Of a DNA stretch of 54,488 nucleotides, positions 8,892 to 17,543 are shown one piece after another; positions within the stretch are counted from its first letter, which is position 1; every line of letters begins with the position of its first letter. The notes beneath the pieces were generated by a model, which searched no databases, was not told the DNA's origin, and saw only the letters and a program-made list of their open reading frames with translations. Source of the stretch: Thermoplasmatota archaeon (GTDB taxonomy: Archaea > Thermoplasmatota > Thermoplasmata > Thermoplasmatales > GCA-001856825); contig JAMCUN010000024.1 in the NCBI GenBank assembly GCA_023381415.1, positions 1 through 54,488 on the forward strand, written 5' to 3'. Made by a program: the position numbers and the translations under genes.

Positions 8892-9851
8892 GTGACAGTG
8901 TCGCTCCTTTCAGTATCGGAGATTGTTGGAGGGATGGTTATGCTGATACTGAGTTCCTTGACACTGACACTCACCATAGAGGAGATTGGGAGGAGGGGGA
9001 AGTTCAGCGAAAGGTTCACAGGTAGCGTAATCAGTCCAATATTCACCGCAATGCCTGAGCTTGTAATAATCATCATTGCCCTGGTGATAGTCGGAAATGT
9101 GCCGGGGTCAGAGGTGGCGGCAGGGACGATAATAGGAGAACCTTTCATGGTCTCCGCACTGGGGTTCCCCATCGTGGCGGTGACACTGCTTCTTGCAGGC
9201 AGAAAGAAGAGGGTGGAAACTATCGACCCGGTGCTGTCAAAGTCCCTCATATACCTTGGATTGGTGTTTCCTGTCATGCTTATCCCGTGGTTCTTCAATT
9301 CTGTTCTGGTAAAGGGAACCGTATCTGTGGCGTTGATCATTCTTTACCTGATATTCCTGATATTCGTGAAGGGAGAGCAAGGTCTTGAGGAGGAAGCAAA
9401 ATCCATAAGGATAGGAAGTGGGAGAATGCTGGGAATAATCGTCGCTTCCGGTGTGGCGCTTCTGATTGCAGGTTCGATGTTCCTGGTCAGGGGGATTGAC
9501 GCCCTTTCTCAGGAGACAGGGGTCAACAGGGAGCTCATAACGATACTCCTAGTTCCTTTAGGGACGATCGTGCCCGAGACGATGAATGCCATCATATGGG
9601 CATCTAGGGGGAAGACCAGCCTTGCAATAGGTGCAATGGCAGGGGAGGAGATGTATTTTGCAACCCTCTTCCCCGCACTGGGAATCATGGCAAGCAGGTG
9701 GGTCATAACGACAGGGGGAATGACTGCCATTGTTCTAACATCATCATTTTCCATAGCGCTTGGCCTTGCTTCATTGAAGTTCAGAAATGCATTCTATATC
9801 TTCCTGTTCTACCTCGCATCATTTTTTATATTCCTTTCATTCATTTACTAA
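8892..9851 (+). CDS. Sodium/calcium exchanger family membrane protein
   Basis: A CaCA-superfamily cation antiporter with two inverted halves. The first alpha-repeat is SPIFTAMPELVIIII (starting near residue 47), the second is VPLGTIVPETMNAIIWA (near 220), and each keeps the ion-binding Glu (PE). About ten hydrophobic helices fill the 319 residues, with an acidic and basic loop near 158-170 (KGEQGLEEEAKS). The usual GNVxGSNIFN segment after the first repeat is replaced by GTIIGEPFM, so this is a divergent member and ion preference is uncertain. GTG 8892 is listed; GTG 8898 is better spaced (8 nt) from AGGGGG at 8884-8889 and is a reasonable alternative start. Confidence 0.82.
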   Translation: MTVSLLSVSEIVGGMVMLILSSLTLTLTIEEIGRRGKFSERFTGSVISPIFTAMPELVIIIIALVIVGNVPGSEVAAGTIIGEPFMVSALGFPIVAVTLLLAGRKKRVETIDPVLSKSLIYLGLVFPVMLIPWFFNSVLVKGTVSVALIILYLIFLIFVKGEQGLEEEAKSIRIGSGRMLGIIVASGVALLIAGSMFLVRGIDALSQETGVNRELITILLVPLGTIVPETMNAIIWASRGKTSLAIGAMAGEEMYFATLFPALGIMASRWVITTGGMTAIVLTSSFSIALGLASLKFRNAFYIFLFYLASFFIFLSFIY

Positions 9852-9882
9852 TATTTGAGTAAATCCAATAAAATAGGAAATG

Positions 9883-9892
9883 TTAAAATATT
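9883..9892 (+). promoter_or_regulatory. TATA-like box for the riboflavin genes
   Basis: TTAAAATATT lies about 25 nt before the ATG at 9912, the normal archaeal TATA-to-start spacing for a leaderless transcript. It lies between the exchanger stop and ribB and supports the 9912 start rather than the TTG at 9855, which would put this box inside the gene. Confidence 0.5.
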
Positions 9893-9911
9893 GTCCTTAA
9901 CTCACTGGATT

Positions 9912-10571
9912 ATGAACGATCTATCTGGGTTATCACTTTCAAATATAAAAGAAAGGCTTCTCGAAGGTTCGCCGCTGATAGTTTATGATTTTGACGGGAG
10001 GGAAGAGGAAGCTGACATGGTCTTCTACGCAGGGGCGGTCACTTGGAAATCCATTAACCAGCTGAGAAAGGATGCGGGTGGACTCATCTGCTACGTCACA
10101 GGGAAGGAGGAGGCACGGACAATAGGGCTGAATTTCCTTACGGAAGAGTGGAAGACACACCCGATTTACCAGAACCTGATCAAGAGGCCATCGTACGGAG
10201 ACTATCCTTCTTTCACAATGTGGGTGAACCACGTTTCAGTGGGCACAGGAATCTCTGATTCCGACAGGGCAAACACGATAAGGGAACTGCACAACCTGCT
10301 GACAGACCATGTGCAGAACAAGGAAGAGTTCTTCCTGAGGAATTTCTATGCGCCGGGCCACGTACCGGTGCTCGCCTCCAGGGGATTGAACGAAAGGAAG
10401 GGGCATACGGAGCTGGTATCGCACATAGCAGAGCTGGTAGGTCTTCCAAGGAGCATGGTCATCGCGGAAATGCTTGGGGACGGGAAGAGCCTGACTAGGG
10501 CAAAGGCAAAAGAGTATGCCTCCAGGAACAAGGTGATATTTTTGGAGGGTAAGGAGATAATAGAGGGCTGA
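9912..10571 (+). CDS. ribB: 3,4-dihydroxy-2-butanone-4-phosphate synthase
   Basis: Makes the four-carbon precursor of riboflavin from ribulose 5-phosphate. The metal-binding segment is YDFDGREEEADMVF (25-38), then RKDAGGLICYVTG, and near the C-terminus the RKGHTELVSHIAELVGL motif. From ATG 9912 the protein is 219 residues, close to archaeal RibB length, and starts where the Methanocaldococcus protein does. The frame is open 19 codons further up to a TTG at 9855, but a TATA-like box at 9883-9892 falls in that extension. The stop is 5 nt before ribC, so ribB-ribC-ribH is an operon. Confidence 0.93.
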   Translation: MNDLSGLSLSNIKERLLEGSPLIVYDFDGREEEADMVFYAGAVTWKSINQLRKDAGGLICYVTGKEEARTIGLNFLTEEWKTHPIYQNLIKRPSYGDYPSFTMWVNHVSVGTGISDSDRANTIRELHNLLTDHVQNKEEFFLRNFYAPGHVPVLASRGLNERKGHTELVSHIAELVGLPRSMVIAEMLGDGKSLTRAKAKEYASRNKVIFLEGKEIIEG

Positions 10572-10576
10572 GAGGA

Positions 10577-11047
10577 ATGCCGAAGTATGGGATTGTGGAC
10601 ACAACATTTTCACGCGTTGACATGGGGAAGATTGCATACGAAACAATTAGGAGGGAAGACCCTGACGGTGAAATAATCCGTTACACTGTTCCAGGCATAA
10701 AGGACATGCCAGTTGGGGCGGCAAAGCTATTCGAAAGAGGATGCGACGGTGTGATAACCCTGGGATGGGTGGGAAAGACAAAACTGGACAAGTACAGCTA
10801 TCTCGCAACGAGCATAGGTCTCATACAGGCGCAGCTGATGGCGAAGAAGCACATAATGGATGTCACTGTGCACGAGGACGAAGTGGAAGAGTCTAAGCTG
10901 CTATCCCTGGCAAAGGATCGGGCTGCGAAGCACGCAGTGAACCTCGTGAAACTGGTGAGGGACGGAGGTGGTTCACTGTCGGCAATGGCAGGACACGGTC
11001 TTAGGCAAGGCTATAATAACGCAGGGCAGATTCTGAGTGAGGATTGA
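10577..11047 (+). CDS. ribC: Archaeal riboflavin synthase
   Basis: Converts two 6,7-dimethyl-8-ribityllumazine molecules to riboflavin. It belongs to the archaeal RibC type, which resembles lumazine synthase rather than bacterial Rib[15 protein letters not shown] at the start, [16 protein letters not shown] (residues about 38-53) and HEDE near residue 97. At 156 residues the length fits the family. It lies 5 nt after ribB and 1 nt before the ATG of ribH. Confidence 0.93.
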   Translation: MPKYGIVDTTFSRVDMGKIAYETIRREDPDGEIIRYTVPGIKDMPVGAAKLFERGCDGVITLGWVGKTKLDKYSYLATSIGLIQAQLMAKKHIMDVTVHEDEVEESKLLSLAKDRAAKHAVNLVKLVRDGGGSLSAMAGHGLRQGYNNAGQILSED

Positions 11048-11048
11048 T

Positions 11049-11459
11049 ATGACGAGAATAGGTCTGGTTGTATCCGATTTCAACTACGACATAACATCTC
11101 TCATGCACAAGAAGGCAGAAGAGCAGTCTGAGCTCCTTGGCTTCGAGCATGAGTCGATAAGGGTTCCTGGTGTATTTGACATGCCACTAGCTGTCAAGGC
11201 GCTCCTTAAGAAGAAGAACATCGACGGAGTGGCGCTAATAGGGGCGGTGATAAAGGGTGAGACAAAACACGATGAACTTGTCATAAACCAATCGATAAGG
11301 AAGATTGTGGACATGTCCACGGAATACGAGAAACCGGTGACAATCGGTATAATAGGACCTGGAGCGGAGCACGACCAGGCTGTGGCACGGATCGAGGAAT
11401 ATTCCTCGAGGGCCGTTGAATCTCTTGCAAAGCTGCTAAAGGCATTGAAGAAGGACTGA
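11049..11459 (+). CDS. ribH: 6,7-dimethyl-8-ribityllumazine synthase
   Basis: Condenses the ribB product with the ribitylamino-pyrimidine. Motifs: SDFNYDIT at the N-terminus, [31 protein letters not shown] containing the catalytic His, and [11 protein letters not shown] chose ATG 11049 because GTGAGG (11037-11042) ends 6 nt before it and it directly follows the ribC stop; a GTG at 11037 would overlap ribC and adds four residues not usual for the family. The protein is then 136 residues. It is the last gene of ribB-ribC-ribH; the pathway reductase is at 29.2-29.9 kb on the other strand. Confidence 0.93.
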   Translation: MTRIGLVVSDFNYDITSLMHKKAEEQSELLGFEHESIRVPGVFDMPLAVKALLKKKNIDGVALIGAVIKGETKHDELVINQSIRKIVDMSTEYEKPVTIGIIGPGAEHDQAVARIEEYSSRAVESLAKLLKALKKD

Positions 11460-11528
11460 GGTAAACAAGCGGGAAGTATCCCTATCCTGAATAAGAACAT
11501 TTTTTTAATTCAAGTATATCCGAACTAA

Positions 11529-14081
11529 ATGCCATACGACTTCAAGGACAGCGAGAAGAGGTGGAGCACATTCTGGAGCGAGCAGAGGATATTCAGGTAC
11601 GACTTCAATTCAAGTAAACCCACATACAGCATTGACACGCCTCCCAGGTATGCGTCAGGGAAGATGCACATAGGGCATGCGTTCCACTATTCACACATTG
11701 ACATGGTGGCTAAATATCACAGGATAAAGGGTGAAGAGGTGTTCTTTCCACTCTGTTTCGATGTCAACGGCATGCCCATAGAGGTCAACGTGGAGAAGAA
11801 GCACGGCATCAAGATGAGGGAGTATGACAGACAGAAGTTTGTCAAGCTGTGCGAGGAGTTTGCTGAGGAGAATATACAGGCCATGATATCCCAATTCAGC
11901 TCGCTCGGAATCACTGCAGATCCCTCCCTTTACTTCAAGACGGACTCGGAGATGTACAGGAAGTACACGCAGATTTCATTCATAAGGATGTACGAGAAAG
12001 GGTTGGCATACAAGGGGAAGCATCCGGTTAACTGGTGCCCCAGATGCGAAACTGCAATTGCCGAATCAGAAATAGTGTATGAGGAAAGGGAAGTTTTCCT
12101 GAACGACATAAGATTCAAGGGGGAAGGGTTCGACCTTGTTATTTCTACCACTAGACCAGAGCTCATCTCTTCCTGCGTTGCTGTAGGGGTAAACCCCAAG
12201 GATGAGAGGTACGCAAATATTGTCGGAAAGAAGGTCAAACTTCCCCTCTTCGATAAATCTGTAAAGGTACTAACGGATGAAGACGTGCTCATGGACTTCG
12301 GTACGGGCGCGGAGATGATATGCTCTGTGGGAGACAAGGCGGACTTGAAGATGATTTACAAACACTCTCTCCCATTCCTCAAGAGCATAGATGAACAGGG
12401 GAGGCTCACTGATTTGGCGGGAAAGTATGCAGGTCTTCCTGTCAAGGAGGCAAAGACGAGGATAACAGAGGACCTGAAGTCATCTGGTGATTTCGTTTCC
12501 AGCATAAAGATAAAGCAGAATGTTGGCACATGCTGGCGGTGCGGGACGCCGCTTGAATTTCTCCAGAAGGAACAATGGTTCATCAAGTCGGTCGATTTCA
12601 AGGATGACCTTAAAAAATGGTCAGAGAAACTTGACTGGCACCCTCCGTTCATGAAGAAGAGGCTGGATGACTGGATAGACTCGCTGTCGTGGGACTGGGT
12701 GGTTTCTAGGCAGAGGTATTTTGCAACCCCCATACCTGTATGGGAATGCGATAACGGCCACCAGGTGATTGCAAGGGAGGAGCAGTGCTACGTCGATCCA
12801 CTGGTTGATCCGCCTCCGGTGAAGGAGTGTCCGGTCTGTCACCACCAGCTGAAGGGATCTGAGGAGGTGTTTGACACGTGGATGGATTCCTCAATCTCTC
12901 CCCTCTTCAACACATTCTATGCACGTGATGATAATCTGTTCTCGAAGCTCTATCCCATGTCCCTCAGACCCCAGGGCCAGGATATAATCAGGACGTGGGC
13001 ATACTACAGTCTCCTGAGAGGAAATCTGATGACTGGGAAGAACCCGTGGAACGACATAATGGTCGACGGGAATGTGATGGCGCCGGATGGAAGGCCGATG
13101 CATGCCTCGTGGGGGAACGTGGTTGACCCAAAAGTGCTGCTTGAGAAGTATGGGGCAGACGCATTCAGGTACTTCACTGCGTCGTGCTCCCTGGGGGAAG
13201 ATACTGCGTTCAGGGAGCGAGACCTTGTGAGGGGCCAGAGGTTTGTCAACAAGATTTTCAACCTTGTCAGTTTCCTGGAATTCTACAAGGGAAAGCAGAC
13301 GGCAGATGATGAACTGAGGGCGGTCGACCACTGGATACTCAGACAGATGAACAGTGCGATTCAACAGGTAGGAGAGGCGATGGACAATTTCGAGTTCGAC
13401 AGAGCAATAAGGACCCTTGAAAACTTCATTTGGCATGACCTCGCGGATAACTACGTGGAGACAGTCAAGCACAGGATTAACGGGCGGAAGACATATGAGA
13501 ACGTGTATCGCGTTCTCCTATCATCCATCACAATGATAGCTCCAATTTTCCCATTCATCGCAGAGAATTCGTATCAGACTGCATTCCGTGCTAAAGAGGG
13601 AGGAAGGAGCGTGTTTGACATCCATTTCCCTGAAAAGGTGCCATTCGACGAGAAAATGGCGAAGATAGGAGAGACAACATCATCTGCCATCTCAATGATC
13701 AGGGACCTGAAAGTGAAGGAGAAGATTTCACTATCTGCCGATATAGATTCTGCTTCTATTCTCTCTTCTTCAGAGATTGAGCTTGATGAGGAAGATGTGA
13801 AGGGTACGATTCGGGCCAGGAACATGGCTCATGAAACTGGTGAGATAGAGGAGAGCATAGTCTCCATAAAGCTCAACCCGGAGCTATATTCTGAACTGAG
13901 GGAAAGGGCAGATGCATTCCTTAATAAACTGAAGGAAAACCCGGCCCTTCTTGATAATGACGTCATTGAGTTCGAAGGAAGGAAGATCAGGGGAGATAAG
14001 GTTGCCGTTACCAAATCGTATTCCATTCGGGGAAGGAAGGTCAACTGCGGGGACGGTTTCTGCGTATCCATCTCCAAATGA
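11529..14081 (+). CDS. valS: Valyl-tRNA synthetase with an altered KMSKS loop
   Basis: A class Ia aminoacyl-tRNA synthetase of 850 residues. The HIGH motif is intact (GKMHIGHAF, residues 44-52). The editing domain is present (STTRPELI). Two zinc-binding Cys sets are visible: WCPRCETA near 168 and CWRCGTPL near 337. WMDSSISP and GQDIIRTWAYY are typical of ValRS. The KMSKS signature is missing: at residues 523-527 the sequence is PMHAS, in the otherwise normal context DGR-PMHAS-WGNVVDP, so both lysines are gone. The anticodon-binding helical domain follows to the C-terminus. ATG 11529 has a TTTTTTAATT box about 22 nt upstream and no ribosome binding site. Confidence 0.93.
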   Translation: MPYDFKDSEKRWSTFWSEQRIFRYDFNSSKPTYSIDTPPRYASGKMHIGHAFHYSHIDMVAKYHRIKGEEVFFPLCFDVNGMPIEVNVEKKHGIKMREYDRQKFVKLCEEFAEENIQAMISQFSSLGITADPSLYFKTDSEMYRKYTQISFIRMYEKGLAYKGKHPVNWCPRCETAIAESEIVYEEREVFLNDIRFKGEGFDLVISTTRPELISSCVAVGVNPKDERYANIVGKKVKLPLFDKSVKVLTDEDVLMDFGTGAEMICSVGDKADLKMIYKHSLPFLKSIDEQGRLTDLAGKYAGLPVKEAKTRITEDLKSSGDFVSSIKIKQNVGTCWRCGTPLEFLQKEQWFIKSVDFKDDLKKWSEKLDWHPPFMKKRLDDWIDSLSWDWVVSRQRYFATPIPVWECDNGHQVIAREEQCYVDPLVDPPPVKECPVCHHQLKGSEEVFDTWMDSSISPLFNTFYARDDNLFSKLYPMSLRPQGQDIIRTWAYYSLLRGNLMTGKNPWNDIMVDGNVMAPDGRPMHASWGNVVDPKVLLEKYGADAFRYFTASCSLGEDTAFRERDLVRGQRFVNKIFNLVSFLEFYKGKQTADDELRAVDHWILRQMNSAIQQVGEAMDNFEFDRAIRTLENFIWHDLADNYVETVKHRINGRKTYENVYRVLLSSITMIAPIFPFIAENSYQTAFRAKEGGRSVFDIHFPEKVPFDEKMAKIGETTSSAISMIRDLKVKEKISLSADIDSASILSSSEIELDEEDVKGTIRARNMAHETGEIEESIVSIKLNPELYSELRERADAFLNKLKENPALLDNDVIEFEGRKIRGDKVAVTKSYSIRGRKVNCGDGFCVSISK

Positions 14082-14115
14082 CAAATGATATATTCGAAAA
14101 AATAGTGACTACTAA

Positions 14116-14490
14116 GTGGTAAGAAGACCCAGCGATGCAGAAGTGATATTCAACATACTAGACTTGCTGCGAAGCAACGGCGAGATAGTAGGCGAAGTCA
14201 GGTTTCTGGATCTTCTGAAGAAAAGGAAGATAGGTGCCTCACCAAGGAGGTTCAGGAAGATAATTTATGAGATTCCTGAAATAGAAGTTTCGGTAAAATA
14301 TTCAAAGAGGAAGTTCGACTACCTTGATAGGTGTCCAGTCTGCAGTTCGAAACTTGCAACCATAAGGGGAATGACATTGGAAGGGAAGAGAAAGGTCCTG
14401 GGGTACAGGTGCGGGGTATGCGGATATAATTCTACCAGCCACGGGAAACCATATATATATGCGTTCAGGTTAAAGAATCATGATCTCTGA
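14116..14490 (+). CDS. Small helix-rich protein with C-terminal zinc ribbon
   Basis: I do not recognise a named family. The 124-residue protein has a basic, probably winged-helix N-terminal half (residues 5-60, EVIFNILDLLRSNGEIVGEV) and a C-terminal zinc ribbon with CPVC at about 75-78 and CGVC at about 98-101. This looks like a nucleic-acid-binding protein. It starts with GTG 34 nt after valS, and its last 11 nt overlap the following PPC-domain gene, so the two are probably translated together. A role in transcription or RNA binding is inference. Confidence 0.7.
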   Translation: MVRRPSDAEVIFNILDLLRSNGEIVGEVRFLDLLKKRKIGASPRRFRKIIYEIPEIEVSVKYSKRKFDYLDRCPVCSSKLATIRGMTLEGKRKVLGYRCGVCGYNSTSHGKPYIYAFRLKNHDL

Positions 14491-14896
14491 CATAGAAAAA
14501 AATTACATAGTAGTGAAGCTTGAAAAGGGGGACGATGTTGGAGAGTCGTTGACCGGAGTTCTGGAAGACTACGGCATCTATTCTGGGTTGATTGAGTTTG
14601 GGATAGGGATGATAAAGGACCTGGAGATAGGCTACTGGAATGGAAAGGAATATGAGAAAGTGAAATTGCAGATCCCTGGCGAAGTGGTCTCTTTCCACGG
14701 AACTGTCTCATCAAACGATCCAAGGCTTCACATACACGTATCAGTAGCGCTCAAGGATCACTCAGTAATGGGAGGTCATTTCTTTTCCGGTATCGCAGAC
14801 CCTCTGATGGAAATTCACTTACTTAGGCTTGAGGAAATAGTTCTGAAGAGGGAGCTAAACAAGGGCTCAGGGCTCAAAGAGTTAATGATTGACTGA
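14480..14896 (+). CDS. PPC-domain (DUF296) protein
   Basis: A 138-residue single-domain PPC/DUF296 protein, the fold found after AT-hooks in plant proteins and alone in prokaryotes, where it forms trimers. Visible marks are VVKLEKGDDVGESL, the loop GIGMIKDLEIGYW and the conserved HIHVSVALKD, followed by GGHFFSG, whose histidines are usual in prokaryotic members and may bind metal. Overlap with the zinc-ribbon gene suggests a two-protein unit. Function is not known for the prokaryotic proteins in general. Confidence 0.82.
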   Translation: MISDIEKNYIVVKLEKGDDVGESLTGVLEDYGIYSGLIEFGIGMIKDLEIGYWNGKEYEKVKLQIPGEVVSFHGTVSSNDPRLHIHVSVALKDHSVMGGHFFSGIADPLMEIHLLRLEEIVLKRELNKGSGLKELMID

Positions 14897-15054
14897 ACAG
14901 CGCTAAAGTCCATCACAGAACGACAAGTTCCTTTGACAATAACCCGGTAGGTAGTGGAGGGTAAGGCACGCAGGTTGCAATTAAAGTATATAAGAGGGTC
15001 CCTGCCAAATAAACAAGTTTCCTAGTGCAGAATATACATCCCTTCCAGACTGTC

Positions 15055-15633
15055 TCAGTTGCCAGAAAACATCTTTTTTATCCTGTCTGTAAGGAGCGGG
15101 GTTCCTATCGAAAGCACTTTCTTGTTTTCCACGTCAATTGCAGTCATTGATGCCAGCTTGATATCTATCCCGTAGCTTTCCCTTTCGTTGAGGTCCAGGA
15201 AACTGGCTGTTAGAACCCTTATAGGAAGCGCGTGGCTCACAAAGAGATATCTTCCGTCATAGTCTTCAAGGGCGCTTTTCATCCTCTCCAGTTGCGAATT
15301 CCAGGTCTCCATGCCTAGATCTTCCCTGTTCAGCTTGGGAACTTCGTCTACCCTGTACCCGTTGTAAGGGCCAAGCCCGGACTCCCTGATCTTGCTGTTT
15401 TCCGTTACCTTGATCCCAATTACTTCCCCAACGGTTCTTGCTGTCTGTTTGGTCCTGAGCAGCGGGCTGCATACTAAACCGTCAAACTTCAGCCCCTTCA
15501 GCTGTTCCGCTGAAAAAAGTGTCTGTTCCACCCCCCTCTCAGTAAGCGGGTATTGGTTCGTGTCTTCAGATATGATATTGTTGACATTTGCGAAGCTCTC
15601 TCCATGCCTCATCAGAATCAGTTTTGAAATCAT
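15055..15633 (-). CDS. Histidine phosphatase (phosphoglycerate mutase-like)
   Basis: Histidine phosphatase superfamily, branch 1. The phosphohistidine motif LMRHGESFAN begins near residue 7 and the second catalytic His is in LFVSHALPIRV. TERGVEQTL and VCSPLLRTKQTA are standard for the family. It could be a cofactor-dependent phosphoglycerate mutase or a broad phosphatase; sequence alone does not decide. I chose the ATG at 15633 (192 residues): an AATTTTATTAAATT box lies about 25-30 nt upstream. A TTG at 15645 would add four residues. Confidence 0.82.
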   Translation of the reverse strand: MISKLILMRHGESFANVNNIISEDTNQYPLTERGVEQTLFSAEQLKGLKFDGLVCSPLLRTKQTARTVGEVIGIKVTENSKIRESGLGPYNGYRVDEVPKLNREDLGMETWNSQLERMKSALEDYDGRYLFVSHALPIRVLTASFLDLNERESYGIDIKLASMTAIDVENKKVLSIGTPLLTDRIKKMFSGN

Positions 15634-15880
15634 TAGTTCAGCCAATCTCTAATCCGTCAATTTAATAAAATTTTCGTTCGCAGCAACTTTGTGTCTCAAT
15701 CAAATTTTGTATTTCTATTACCAGCTGCCTCTTCTCATTTAAAAATAGAATTCAAACCGTTTGCAGCGTTAGGGGATCCATTGCATTCCTGTCTCGTCAG
15801 GAGCGCGAACATTCGAATTGCGCATAAAAGTGTCAGTCCAATAGCCTGTGGAAGGGAAACACGAGACCGAGGTTCAAATG

Positions 15881-16792
15881 CTACCTCCTCACTTTCGTTC
15901 TGATCAACCTTCTTTCTGTTACGAAATGATCATACCCTTCCTGGCCAACCAACCTACCATTTAGGTCCACCACGCCTTCTCCCTCGTAGACTCTTCCGAT
16001 AAGCGGATATCCTCTGAGCCTGTTCGGGGTCGTGAACAGTAGCTCATAATCCCCTCCCATCGTATATATTGAAACCCTCTCTTCTTCGTTTCTTGAATTT
16101 TCGGAGATGTCGTTTTCGATAGCTATCTTCACGCCACTTAACCTGGATATGAGGTCTAGTGATTTGTAAACCCCGTCTGAATTATCTATACACGAGGTGA
16201 TCGCATACTTTTTCAGTGACGGAAGGATGTCAAGTCTTGGTTTGATGTCTAGTATTTCCCTGTATCTCTCCCTATTTCCTCTGTAATATTCAATGATCGC
16301 CCTCTCATTCCTGCCTATGCGGGATGAGATGTACACGAAATCTCCGGGTCTGGCTCCGTTTCTCCTGAACTCTTCCCCCTTGCGGACCTCTCCAATCACA
16401 AGTCCGGTAAGCGATATTTTCTTCGCTTCCTTAAGGTCCCCTCCTGAATATTTCAAGCCATATCTGTCCAGCTCCTCCTTTATTCCCGCAACAAGATTCT
16501 CGATCCATTCTTCCTCAAGGGATTTCGGGAATGAGAAGGATGCCATCATCTCAAGTGGTCTTCCGTTCTTGGAAGCGACATCGCTCAAGTTTATGTCAAC
16601 AAAGAACTTGCCAACATGTCTGGGGTCCCATTCCCTTTCAAAGTGAAAACCTTCATTCACGGTATCCATTGCAAAAAGCAAGTATCTGTCCCCGGCATCG
16701 AAGAAGTGAGCATCCTCATCCTCGTTCCTTTCTCCTATTATCTTCCATATATCCTCTATCAGTTTCCTCTCGCCAATTCTGCTTATCTCCAT
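15881..16792 (-). CDS. thiL: Thiamine-monophosphate kinase
   Basis: Phosphorylates thiamine monophosphate to thiamine pyrophosphate. Family marks in order: IGERKLI at the start, AMDTVNEGFHF, NLSDVASKNGRPLEM, YSGGDLKEAKKISLTG, the NSDGVYKSLDLI segment and GGDYELLFTTP. The N-terminal acidic metal motif, usually GDDAA, reads DEDAHFFDAG and the internal DISDG reads CIDNSDG, so this is a diverged member, but the acidic residues are mostly kept. At 303 residues the length is normal. ATG 16792 has a TTTATTTAA box about 27 nt upstream. The gene is divergent from the metallophosphoesterase across 40 nt. No other thiamine genes are in the window. Confidence 0.85.
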   Translation of the reverse strand: MEISRIGERKLIEDIWKIIGERNEDEDAHFFDAGDRYLLFAMDTVNEGFHFEREWDPRHVGKFFVDINLSDVASKNGRPLEMMASFSFPKSLEEEWIENLVAGIKEELDRYGLKYSGGDLKEAKKISLTGLVIGEVRKGEEFRRNGARPGDFVYISSRIGRNERAIIEYYRGNRERYREILDIKPRLDILPSLKKYAITSCIDNSDGVYKSLDLISRLSGVKIAIENDISENSRNEEERVSIYTMGGDYELLFTTPNRLRGYPLIGRVYEGEGVVDLNGRLVGQEGYDHFVTERRLIRTKVRR

Positions 16793-16832
16793 CACGAAGA
16801 TAATTAGATGTAGTTAAATAAATTATCAACCG

Positions 16833-17543
16833 ATGGACGAGATAGAAGTCGAGAACAGCATATTCTTTACAAGATACGGCGCGGCGTTTCTTGAGGACAT
16901 TTCTGCCGTTGTTGTGTCAGATGTTCACCTCGGTTACGAAGACGTCCTGGCGATGAACGGTATATTCATACCCCGGGTGCAGTCACAGATGATCTATGAT
17001 ACCGTCGACGTCATAATGAACAAATACAGACCGGAAAAATTCATAATAGACGGAGACCTGAAGCATGAATTTTCAAAGAATACTCCGCAGGAATGGAGCG
17101 ATGTCTACGATCTTCTGGAGAGGATCGGGAGGAGGGCCGATCCCATCGTTATCAAGGGAAACCATGACAACTACGTAGCCAACATCGCTTCAAAACTTGA
17201 CCTGAAGGTCTACGACATCTACAAGGAAGGGAGGTACACCTTCCATCACGGTCACAAGGCGTTCAAGTGGGACGACATAGCGATAATAGGGAACGAGCAT
17301 CCAGCGGTAGGACTGAGGGACTCTGTAGATTCTGTCTTGAAACTGCACTGTTTCCTCTATTTCAAGAAGGAGAGGCTGATAGTCCTTCCAGCCATGTCCA
17401 TTTATGCAGGAGGGTCAGACATTCTGAAGAATGAAATATCTTCTCCTGTTCTCAAGAAGGTCGACCTGAATGAGGGGAGGGTTTACGGACTCTGGGATGC
17501 TTACGGGACAATAGACCTTGGAAACGTTGGTGGACTGCTATGA
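16833..17543 (+). CDS. Archaeal calcineurin-like metallophosphoesterase
   Basis: Calcineurin-like phosphoesterase with the full metal-site set: SDVHLGYED (DxH), DGDLKHEF (GDxxH), KGNHDNY (GNHD) and FHHGHK (GH). It matches the archaeal family annotated as putative phosphoesterase or ICC-like, about 236 residues. The substrate is unknown; related proteins hydrolyse phosphodiesters in nucleic acids or nucleotides. Its stop overlaps the ATG of the diphthine synthase gene by 4 nt, which suggests cotranscription. Confidence 0.85.
   Translation: MDEIEVENSIFFTRYGAAFLEDISAVVVSDVHLGYEDVLAMNGIFIPRVQSQMIYDTVDVIMNKYRPEKFIIDGDLKHEFSKNTPQEWSDVYDLLERIGRRADPIVIKGNHDNYVANIASKLDLKVYDIYKEGRYTFHHGHKAFKWDDIAIIGNEHPAVGLRDSVDSVLKLHCFLYFKKERLIVLPAMSIYAGGSDILKNEISSPVLKKVDLNEGRVYGLWDAYGTIDLGNVGGLL

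Noticed and set aside
10236-10646. A 136-codon minus-strand frame opposite ribB and ribC
   Set aside because: It covers conserved riboflavin genes on the other strand and its product has no coherent protein features.
12891-13472. A 193-codon minus-strand open frame opposite valS
   Set aside because: It lies wholly within the conserved catalytic part of valyl-tRNA synthetase and has no recognisable domain; it is a shadow of high-GC third positions.
15800-15880. A tRNA-like stretch with TTCAAAT beside the thiL end
   Set aside because: The bases flanking TTCAAAT and the nearby TTCGAAT do not form 5-bp T stems, and no acceptor or anticodon stem can be built.
16793-16832. Single bidirectional TATA box for thiL and the phosphoesterase
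   Set aside because: The TTAAATAAATTA box is at the right distance only for thiL; it is about 13 nt from the other ATG, so the second gene must use a different, weaker element.
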